DNA from: a bacterium
GTDB lineage: Bacteria; Cyanobacteriota; Vampirovibrionia; Gastranaerophilales; Gastranaerophilaceae
Reading direction: 5' to 3'
Length of the DNA: 64,000 bases
Assembly: GCA_017542305.1 (NCBI GenBank)
Contig: JAFXXK010000003.1
Coordinates: forward strand, 1-64,000
This document shows positions 9,401 through 21,400 of the stretch, in pieces. The notes beneath the pieces were generated by a model. The model made no database searches. It saw nothing but the letters and a program-made list of their open reading frames with translations, and was not told where the DNA came from. The position numbers and the translations under genes were made by a program. Within the stretch, counting starts at the first letter, position 1. Each line of letters begins with the position of its first letter.

Positions 9401-12400
9401 ACAATTATCGTATCACCTTTTACGTTTGTAACTTTGCCTGAAACAGATGTACCGGCTGCACTGTCATTAGTAATATTTATATCACCATCTGTGGCTTCTA
9501 CGATACCGGTTGACGCAATTTCAAGTTCTTTATCACCAGTATTTTTTGCGAATATATTTCCGAGTCCGGAGTGTTTCAACAGGCCTGCAATTGTGAATTT
9601 GCCGCCTTTGTTATCTACATCAATATTTCCGCTTTCGGTATTCGTTATTTCAGCGGTACTTGTAATTTCCAAATCTCCGGCATTATTTACAATTGTCGTA
9701 TCACCTTTTACGTTTGTAACCTTGCCTGAAACAGATGTACCGTCAGTACTATCATTTGTAATATCTATATTGCCGTTTTCATCCGTAATATTTCCGGACA
9801 TTGTCAACTTTTTAGATGATACCGAATTAGATATATCAATATCACCGGATTTTGCAGAAACATTTCCTGAAATAGTGGTATACCCGTTGCCGGTATTAGT
9901 AATCTCTATATCACCTTTATCAAGACTGCTTATGTTTCCTGCCATTTGGAAGTCATCCCCAAAGTTCGTAACTAAAATTCCTGTTTCGGCACTATCTGAA
10001 GTATTGGTTATTTCAGCACCTTCTAAAATTCTAAAGTTACCATTTTCGTTACTCAAGTTTATATTGCCAGATTTTGTGATTGTTTGTTCATCTTGAGTAA
10101 TTGATAATGTCTCGTTTGTTATAGATCCTGTAATTTCGGTATAAGAACCTGTATTAGAAGCAGTAATATCACCGCCTTTATTTGCAACGTCACCGACAAT
10201 TCTTAACTGACCGTTAGTATTTGTCATATCAATATTACCGTTACTGTTATTGACGGTTCCGGAAACTTCAAGAATTATACCATTGCTTGAAAGGCTTGTA
10301 TTTCCATCCTGATTATCTATTTTGCCGCCAATAAGAGTTTTCCCGGTTGTTCCTGTATTTGAGATACTAACATTACCTTTTTGATTGAATATTTCAGCAT
10401 TGGCAGAAGTTTGTAAATCATCACCGGCATTTAATATACTTATATCACCATGTTCAGAAACAGAAACCAAGCCTGCAACAGTCAAATCGTCCGTAGCATT
10501 TTTAATGATAATATCACCTATTCTGGCAGATACACCGTTGCTGATACTCATACCTTTAGTTGTAGAGCTGTTATCAATAAGAATAGCAGTAGTTTTTTCT
10601 TCACCGGTTATTAAATCCTGTTCAGTCTTCCCTTTACCCCACGTTTGTATTGAACTCTGAATATCAATTGCACCGGCATCAGGAGTATTGATAATTGAAA
10701 TCATACCTTCGGAATTCGTATTCAAATAATTGTGATATATATTTGATGATATAGTCATATCACCGTTTGTATTGATAATCGTTAAATCACCTTTTTCATC
10801 TCTTATTGCACCGGCAACAGTTGCCGAAGTACCGTTATTATGAACAGAAAGATTTCCGTCCTGAGCAATTATCAAACCTTCTAAATCAAGACTGCCTGCA
10901 TTATTTGTAACGGATACATTACCTTTTTTATCGGTAATAACGGAATCTTGAGTTGCAGTTAAGCCTTTTGAAACAACATCTATATCTCCGAGTTCTGCAT
11001 ATATTGCATTAGTGAGTTCAGTTACACCGGAGCCTGTTCCCAATATGCTTATATCCCCTTCAAGGTCAACAATTTCACCATTAATGGATAATTTTCCGGC
11101 ACCATCATTCTGAATATTAATATTTCCTGCATTATCAGTAATATCCCCATTAATATCAACTTTATCATTACCGAAATTATAGATATTAATATCACCTTTA
11201 TCCGTAATATTACCTGAAATAAGAGTTTCACCACCATTAACTGTAATATCAACAAGACCGCCTGCATAAATTGAGTCAACAACTGTCGGGACATTATCAA
11301 CCAATCTTATCTGCTTTTTAACATCCAAACCGTTATTGGCAGCTATATTTAAAGTACCGCCATCATAAATATGATATAGTGGTCCGTTATCGACATTATT
11401 TCTTATAATACCATTCAGGGAAAGCTTTCCGACAGAATTAATCGTTGTGTTTGCATTATCCAGAGTATTTCTTGTAATTCTGTCCGGATAAGCATCTTGT
11501 ATTGTATCAGCTATAATCCCCGTAAATTTTGTATTTGAAATCTCATTTACATTTAACTGTGATGAGGTTTGGTTGTCAATTGCTATATTCTGATATCCGT
11601 CAGCAATGGTTAAATATCCGTTACCGGACATGGAAACCCTTGTTCCTTGAGTATCTACTATAGCAACCCCATTATTTGGACTCAACTCGGGAACATTATA
11701 TAAATAAATTTGACCATCTTTATAAATTGCTTTGATATTATTTGTCGCATTAAGATACGGCGATATATTTGTTCCGCCGAGATTAATCATATTGGTTTCG
11801 CCTGAAGTATTATCCAAAATAAGATTTTCAGGTTTAATCATATCATCGGTTATAGTCAGACTTCTCTCTGAATAACCTGTCTTAATCGGACCTTGAATAT
11901 CAACCTCTCTGTCCACCATCATAGAAAATCCGTCACGGGCAAAAATATAATCATCAGGTTTTATATGAAATGGTTCAGGAGTTGTTGTTTCGGTACTTAT
12001 GTCATAAATTACTAAAGTGACTCGACCATTTGTTGATATTAGAGACATATTATTAACTTTTATATCATTATCTGTTATGCCGAGTACATTTTGGTCGTTA
12101 TCCGTTTCTAACGTATCAGCAGCGAATATTCCTATATCTCCGCTTTCGTTCCAGATTTTAAGATCACCGTCAGTACTTATATCACCGATAATATATACAT
12201 TTGATTTTTCTGTTGAAAAAGGAATATCTGTCCAAGTAGAAGCAAACGGATGATTAATATCATAGTAATTATTTACCGTTATTCCGCTTATACCGCCACT
12301 GTTACTTATATAGTGGACACCGTTTGTTTCCAGATTACTAAATGCCTTATGACCCGGCATATTATAAATATAGTTAAATGCATCCCAGCCGCTTACAGCC

Positions 12401-15400
12401 TGATCCTTGTCAGCAAATTCGCTGAAATTTTTACCATTTATAATAAGCCCGCTTTGAACCTGATCACCAAGACTTATATCATTAAATACTAATGTACGGG
12501 TTGAATAGTTATCTACTTTTAACCCAGGAGAAGCAACAGAGAATTTACCGCCCGCTGAGCCCTGCGGGAAGATATTTGTAGAATATGCGCCTGATACATT
12601 TATATGAGAAGAAGCTGCATAAATATCATTAAAGACAATAGAATATTCGCCTGATTTTTTCTCATACTCTGAATCCGGAGTTTGCTCAACTTCAGTATAT
12701 CTGTCCTGCATGTCTGATTTTTTATCACTAAATGCCGTTATATCAGCATTTAAAACAGCTTTTCTGTCCGCCAGAGGTGCTTTATAATCTTCTTTTTTTG
12801 TTATTGAATTAGTCAAATCAATTATTTCATCACATGTCGGACGACTGGCAACAACTGTTGGATTTGTAGCTTCAATATATTTATCATTACCATATACATA
12901 AACGGTAAATTCACCTTTTTCGGTGATATCCAATCTGCTTGCTACTGTATAGAAAGCATTTTGAATTGTTGTTTTTTGATTTGTGCTCAAACCGTTTATA
13001 ACTGCTTTATCCGCATCTGATACGATACTTGAGTCATAATTGTTTATATTATCAAAAAATTCAGTCATAGTAGGAATATTTTTAGGTAATGCAGGATTAG
13101 CTTCGTTATATGCATCAATCTCATCAATCACTGCATCATATGCTGCTGCAATAGTTGCAAAATCCGCATCAGATACAGGAGCTGTCGCATCGTTTACAAC
13201 AAGAACTTTAACAGCATCCGTAACTATGGTATAAAAATCATTTGTGGATTTTAATTTATAACCATTATCAATCAGACCATCTATTTCATCTAATTGCGCA
13301 CGCATTTCCGTCAATTCGGTATCAATATCACCTATTTTAGCATCTAAGCCCACAATTTCAGCTTCGGCTTCCTCTATAGATTCCTCTAAATTCTCTATCT
13401 CAATATTAATAGAATCAAGAATTTTTTGTTTTATATCAGAACCGGGAATAATCTCACCGTCTGATAGAACATAATCATCATCATAAAAACCTTTTAATGT
13501 TTCTTTATCAATCGTACCGTCGCGATTAATCTTCATGTATTTAGAATTACTCTGACCTGCTACGATTTCTCCGTCAAGTTCTAATTTTGGAGTATGGACA
13601 ACATCCAGTTTACTTTTTGGAGTACCGTTTTTTGTAATCGGAATACCAAACAATGCGTAGCAAACACTCTTGTAATTTATATAAGAAGATTCGGAACCTT
13701 TACCTGCTGAATATGTTATTTCAACATCTTTTCCTGACGTGATATCAGCACCTGCCCCAACCTGCAGAGTATTATTTATATGTTTGGTTAATTTTCCGTC
13801 CTCGGTTGTTGTTGGAATAGCGGCATGAGCTTCTGCATATGCATATTGTGTCAGGTTGTTGGTTGAATTTGTCATATAGTTAATATCAACTAAATTACCG
13901 GCTTCAATTGAACCGTTATTTTGCAGGGTATTATTTACTGTCAATGAAACATAGGATTCAGCAACAGGATCTTTAAAGCCAAAGTGATGAGCTTCTGAGG
14001 TTGCTCGAGCTTCAAGTGCATTGTCCGAATTAAAATTAATTTCAAGTTCATCACTTGCCTTGAGCTTTGAAGAAGAATCTACATTGATTATATTATTATT
14101 TGTAACGGTAATCCATGCTCTGCTTCGCGGAATTGCAGTAAAACCACCAACTGTAGTATCGACTTTTTCTTTAAATGAAGCTAACGTTATTGCAGAGGCA
14201 ACAATATCTTTCTTCGCATGTAATAACGAATTTTGGATTTGAATTTCACTTGTCTGATTAATGGTATTACTGATATTTATTACATCTGAAGCAACAAATC
14301 CACCTGCGCCACCGGCATAATCAACATAACCGCCCTGAGCAGTTCTTGTATTGGCCTGGCTTTTTAAACCAATATTCTTTGCATTAATGTTACTATCTTT
14401 TATGAGCAATTTAGCTTTTGTTCCGTATGTATTGTCAGTAGAGGCATAATTTATAGCAACGAACCCCCCGCCGCCAATTGATGCAGTATCTTTTATTACT
14501 GAATTATTTTCAACACCAAATGTTACTTGATCATCTGAATTAATATTCGCATTCAAAATGTTGGTTGTAGTACCGGAATCAAATTCTGTCTTCATTCTGT
14601 CTGCATTGATAGAAATAAATCCGCCGGCACCGTTTGATGAAGTAACATCAAATATATTCGTAGAAGCATTTCTTATTGTAAATTTATTAATACCTTTACC
14701 GGTATCAGTATTTAGTGCACTGATATTTAATACAGAATCTCCTTTTAGTAAATTTGAAGCATACACATCACCAATATTTAAAATTCCTGCCCCGGATCCT
14801 GAAGATTTACTCATTACGGCATTTCTTGTTGTATTAAACGTTATACTTGCAGAATTAGCATTGAAATCACCGCCAATATTTCCGGTAGTATTGGCAACCA
14901 AATTAGAATCTATACGAACTCTCTGACCGCCGCCTATTAAACCGCCAAAATTAAATGCACTTAAATCCGAATTTACACCGGCGGTATGAGTCGCATTAAT
15001 TATTGCATGTTGAGTAATTGTATTAGAACCGCCAATATCCACACTCATAGTACTTGTATCTTTTGCATCAACAGATACTGCATTTACACCTATACCGACA
15101 GTTACTTTAGTTGCGCCGGCATTTGAAACAGCTGTTGAATTTAAGTATGAATTAATATTCATACTATTTGCAGTATGTTCGTGAGCCTTTAATACGGTAG
15201 AAGAAGCTGCGGTATTTTCCGATTTCGCACTTGTAGTTGCGACAAATCCTTGTAAAGATACATGGACATTATGTATTTCACCCTTTGCGACAATACCTTC
15301 CGTTCCGTTATCTTTAGCTGTTGTAATATTTGTTGCCCCTGTATTATTTATGATAAGTCCGGATAAACTATCGATACCTGATTTAAAATTAGCATTCATA

Positions 15401-18400
15401 TATGCGCCGGAACTGTCAACAGATGCAACATCGCCTAATTTAACTGAAGTAACGTTTGCCTTTGAATAAGCGAACATCATGTCATAATCAGTTATTATAT
15501 CAAGCCCGTTTGTTTTTATTGTTCCGTTAACATTTTCGATAATTGCTTTACCGATAGTATTTGCTCTGACCTCATTTTTAGACACACTTACAATACCGGC
15601 ACCGGCAACAGTAACGGTACTCTTGACAGAACTTAAATCTGTATTAACGGTTGAATGAACATTCAATTTTCCTGCAGCATCAATATTTGTATTACCTGTA
15701 ATTAAAGCAACACTCTTATTTGTATCAGTTGCCTCAGCCAAATCTACCGCAACAATCTGATCGCCGGTAACAACAACATTTGTACTGTCTAATAAGGATT
15801 TGCTTGTTGATTTTGAAACGACATCAATATCCCCTGCGGTATTTACAGTTGCATCTTTTATCTGCGCAACAGTTTCAGAGGTGTTGTTATATACAGACCC
15901 ACCGCCTGAAATTGTCAAACCTGATACCTCAACTTTGGTATTTTTTATTTCAACATTTGCCATTGTCTCAGCATTAACAGATACTTTACCGCTTTTACTT
16001 TCAACATTTCCGCCTGAAATTTCCGCTAAAGTATTATTTGCAAGCTGAACATTTTTAACACCTACCCCAACAACACCAAGTCCTGCACTAACGTTAACAT
16101 TTGTAAGAGTTAATTTTTCATCATTACCCAAACCTTTTAATTTGCTTTCAGCTTTAATTGCTGTATCGTTTGTAGTTTTTAAATTACCGTTAACACTTGC
16201 AATAGCCCCCGTTTTGATATCTGCAGGAGAACTTGTAGGTGTATACAGATTTTTTACATTATCAGCATCATCCGCCGTAATTTTGTCGTATTTATCTTTG
16301 GTAAAATCAACGGATTCCTTAATTTTGCTTTCTTGTTCAGCCTGTGAATAGGTTGCCGTACGTTTACCGAGTTTTATCACAGCAACATCACCTGCAATGG
16401 CACCAAATCCACCTATAGAAACGCCTATATTGGAATTATCCAAGCCGTTTACCATTGTTGAATGTATATCTGAAGAGCCTGCATTAACTCGTCCGCTTTC
16501 AGAAGATTTAACTTCGGCTTCTGCAATATTATTTGCATAGTAAAGGTTAATATTAGCCCCGGCAGCAGCCCCTTCAGCGGCACCGTTAATCATACCCATA
16601 GTATTATAAGCTGTGGTATTATCCTTAACATCAATAGCCAAAGCATTTGCAACATTTAAAGTTTTATCCTGTACATTTATTACTGAACTTGTAGAAGAAT
16701 CTATTTGATTAACAAGTGCATTTGCCAATAAACTTGCACCCATTCCTGCAAAAGATATACCTAAATTAATATTTTCCAGTTTCCTGTCAGAACTTGAATT
16801 AACAGTTAAAGAATCAATTGTTGTTGAAGAAGTATTATCAACATATGAGTTAACAGTATTTTTATATATGTTCTGAACAACATTTACAAGGGCAGAAGCT
16901 CCCTGACCTGCAGCACCAAGACCGATAGCTTTGTTACTTATATCATCTTTTTTGTTTTTATTGGTATTAATGGTTATTGCACCTGCATTTTCAATTGTTG
17001 AATTTTTTATACCTGCTTCAAGCGTTGAAATCACATTATTCAACAACACATTGGTAACTATGCTTATACCCTGACCTGCAACACTGAGTGATGCCAGCCA
17101 ATTATTAGATTTAATAATCGAATTTGCATCAATATCGATTGCTTTTGTTGTATCAATAACCGAACCATTAATATATGATTTTACGGTATTAGTATAATTA
17201 TTCTTGATTGCGACACCCGTACCTGCCAAACCTTTTCCTACACCGGCAACCCCAACGGAAATATCAAGAGTACCCAATTTGCTTTGAGCATCCATATCAA
17301 TTGCGGCATCTTTTATTTTCGCATTGGCAATTACTGATTCCGTCGTCATATTATAGTTGTTAACTAACGGTGCAACAGAAAGAGCAAGACCGGTAGCACC
17401 GCCGGCAGCAGCGACAATGTGACTTGAATTTATATCTTCATTCGAATTAATCGTTAATGTTCCTGCTTTAATTTCATTACCGGTCGAATTATTGTCAATT
17501 TTTGCAATTGCCTTATCGGTTATATTATTAACTACGATATTTGCATTAATTACACCTTTGCCAGCACCTGAACCAGCAATCATTATCTCATAACTGTCTT
17601 TAACGTTATTTGCAAGCATTTCTAATGTATCTGCAACCGTTAATTTAGACCCGTTTGTAATCATTGCATAAGTTGTACTGTTATCTCGTGTATAAAGAGC
17701 CTGCAACCCTGCGGCAGCCTTGGCTGAAGCTGAAATAGAGCCTGCTATAATATTTTTTACGGAATAATCTCTGGCTGCAACGGATAAGTTATCAGCTTCA
17801 ATCTCAGAATTATCAATTTGAGCGGTTACGGCATTTTCAATAACTTTACCGATACCTGCTCCCCCAACTGATACATGCGCACCCGCAGATACATTATAGA
17901 ACATATTCCAATTGAGGAAACTGTTACCTAATTTTAAATCATCATACTCACCATCGTCATTCTTCTTGAACATCCTTTCTTTATAAGAGTCCGTTGTAAC
18001 ATCATCTCTTGTATATCCGCCTTCGTCATTTTTTGTTCCGCCTAAAGAGTTGATGGAATTTGCAAGAACGGATACATCGCCATTGGCTTTTACATCAGCA
18101 TCTTTTATTTTTGCTTCAACCGTTTTGTCAATTTTATCAACATTAACAGAAGCTGCCAAATTAGCTACTGAATCAGCACTTGCCAAAGCAATAGTACCGC
18201 CTCTTGTATAAAGTGTCGTTTCATCATACGCAGAAACAGTCAGGTTGTTTATGTTTTCTGCCCCTTCGCCGGAACCAATGTTACCGGATGCGTATGCTTT
18301 AACCGAATTATCAATAACATTTACACCTATATTTGCAGCAGCCATCAAGTACTGCGAACCGGTAGCAACAGCAGCACCTACAGGAATTACATTCGATTTT

Positions 18401-21400
18401 TCGGTTGATGTTGCAGAAACTTTAACATCATTAGCTTTTAAAATTTTAGAATCTTTATCAATTTCGGATGTAATGTCGTTTCTATAAACATTTATGGAAA
18501 CATCACCATTAACACCTGCGCCACTCTGTGCAGTTGTAAAATCAATAGTACCCGCAACCACAAAGTTTTCACTTTTTGAGTTTGCTTGTACTTCAATATC
18601 ATCATTAGCCGTAATTGTTGAATTAATTATTTTTGAACTAATTGTATCGTGAACAAAATCTATATCTGCGCTGCCTGCAAAGTTAAAATTAAATCCGCTG
18701 TCAGTGCCTGTAACAATAGCTCCGGCAATTGCAAAACTGTTAAAGTTGTTATCCGCATCAGACAACATTGTTAAATTACCGATGTTGTCTAATGTAGAAT
18801 CCTTGATATAGGTTGAAATTGTATTTTTAATATTGTTATAGTTTAATGCAGCACCTGCAGATAGCCCTGAAGTACCGCCATGTACATAAGAACCGCCGCC
18901 TGAGATTGCAATAATATCAACATCATTTTTCGCTTCAAGTTTTGTATCAATTTTGTCATTATTATTTTCGGCACATTTAATTGTTGAACCGTTAATATAT
19001 GCTTCAATAGTCGGTTTTAAAGTATTAATGGAAGCAGAACCGCCAATTGCAGCCTGAAAACCTTGACCCTCCTCTGCCGAATTAACAGCCGCACCTGCGC
19101 CTACAGCAATATCCAATATCCAATTTTTATTGATTGCAGCAAGATCCATTGTGGGAGTGTCGCCTGAGAATGTGATGGTTGAGTTATCAATAAATGATTT
19201 AACACTGCCTTCTTGTTTAAAGTAATTTACTGCTGCCCCTGCACCAACTTTTTTGGATTTACCTAAACCGCCGTCAAAATTTATATTTTTTGATTCTCTA
19301 TTTGCCTTAACCTCTAAACTATTACCGGCATTTACCGTTGAATTTGAAATTGAAGCTTCGACTTTTGTGCTGTCTGTTGAAACATCAACGGCACCCGCAA
19401 TTGACATTGAAAATTGCCCCTGAAGTTCCGATAATTTGTTTCCTACAGGATTTTTCATATATTCATCTTCGTTGTCAAACAGGTTTCCGAAGATATTATC
19501 ATCTTCATCATCATGCGCAGCATCAACATCAGCCTCAGCATTTTCAACTTCTGCTGCTTTTTGTGTTACACCGCCTGAGAATGCTGCTGCAACTTCAACA
19601 TCAATTTTTTGGTTGTAAGTATCAGCATTTACACTTAAATCATTTGCTGAAGTAACCGTTGAGTTTTCAATTGAAGCTTTAACACTTCTGTCAACATCTG
19701 AAACCGTTAAACTTGTACCAATTGCAACGCCGCCGGAATTTGCCTGTACGGTATTATTAACCTCTTCAGATTGAGCTACCCACGCACCCTGAAGAATTAT
19801 ATTTGTGATTTGATCTTTTGCTTCTCTTACATATTGGTCATCACCCTGAGCAGATGGGTCCTGTACTTTCCATACAATCTGATTGGTTTCATCATCTCTT
19901 TTAATAACACCTGCAGTTGTTTTAACATGGGCATTTCCGGCATTTACGGAAACATCCATAGCTCTTATTTCATTTTCATTTGCGATATTTGAAATCAAAG
20001 CATTTGTATCACCTTTTATTTTTTGAACGTTTATACTGCCATCAATACCAAAAGCCTCTGATTTAGCGCCGGTCATATTCGCAGAAAGATAAGATTGTTC
20101 TGTTGCTGCATCAACATTAACTGCTCCTTTTTCAGCCAGTACTGTTGAATTATCAATTTTTGCAGTTGCATTGTTTGTATAATTATCCCAAAACAGGTTG
20201 ACTCCTAAGCCAAATCTGCCTGCTTCAAAAGTAGGTTCATATTCTTCATCAGGCTGCCCCGGAATCTTATAATTAATTTGTTTAACAAGAAAATCTATTA
20301 AACCTGCCGCATTGTAACCTATAACAGAATTGACGGCATTTACCGTTAATGCCCCCTGCGGATTATCATCTTCAGCTTCATAAATAGTGATACTGGAATT
20401 ATCGGTAATATCCGCGGTCGTATTATTTACAATTCCGTTATAAACTATACTGCCCGAAATAGCTGCGTTAGTACCGTTTGCTGCAGATTGGGCAAAGTTA
20501 TTAAAGAAACCTTCTAATCTGAACTTGGGTTTTAAATCTTCATAATTGTCTTTGATATTTTGTTCGGCAATACCTGTAAGTTCAAAATCAGGTTCACCAT
20601 CTTCTTTTTCCGGCTTGGTATGTATAAATGAAAAATCCCATTTACCGTTCGCTTCAGAGGCAAACCCGCCTCCAAAAAATATTTTTTCAACACCACATAT
20701 TTTAAAAGGTAATTTTAAACCAAAAGTAAGTTTACCCTGATTCATAGGTAATTCGGTTGTTGCATCAACAGTTACATTATTTGCTTTTATTGTTGAACCT
20801 GATACATTTGCATTAGTTGTATTGTGCTGCTCATTATAAATAACAGATAAGCCGACACCGAATTTACCTTCACCGGCAGCATCGGAAGTTGCCCCGTTTG
20901 CAAGCAGCTCAACGGTATTTGCCTGAACAGTAACATCATCGGCTTCAACATCAGAATTCTCAATTTTAGCAGTTGTAGTATTGTTTGTATTATTCCAGAT
21001 TAAAACACCACCAGCTTCAGCAGTTGCACTTTGGTTTGCCGTAACCGATGTATTACCTTTTATCTTCTCAAACAAAGTTTTGTTAAGATACTCATTTTTT
21101 ACACTTTTTAATTTGTCTCTGACTGTTTGATCAAAAGTTTTAGGATTCTCCGTCATTTCATCAGTAACAGTTGCATCAGCAGTATTTAAGGTCTTATTCA
21201 AACTTTGAGCAAGAACCGTCGTATTTTCTTTTGTTCTCACCGTACTGTCTTTTACCAGAGATGTTATATGGTTATCCGAACGATTTAATATACCGACTAT
21301 CGAAGCAGCTGAATTTCCCTGCCCGTTTCCTCCGGGGGCAGGTGTGGTACCGGCTTTCGCTTCCATTCCGATTTCAGATTCGCTTTCGGATAAATTTGCA

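Noticed and set aside
8906-10096. A 396-codon plus-strand ORF inside the adhesin gene
   Set aside because: It is antisense to the three 288-bp repeats; its own repeated 'PVFFANIFPSP' pattern simply mirrors them. The minus-strand frame carries a continuous, meaningful exoprotein.
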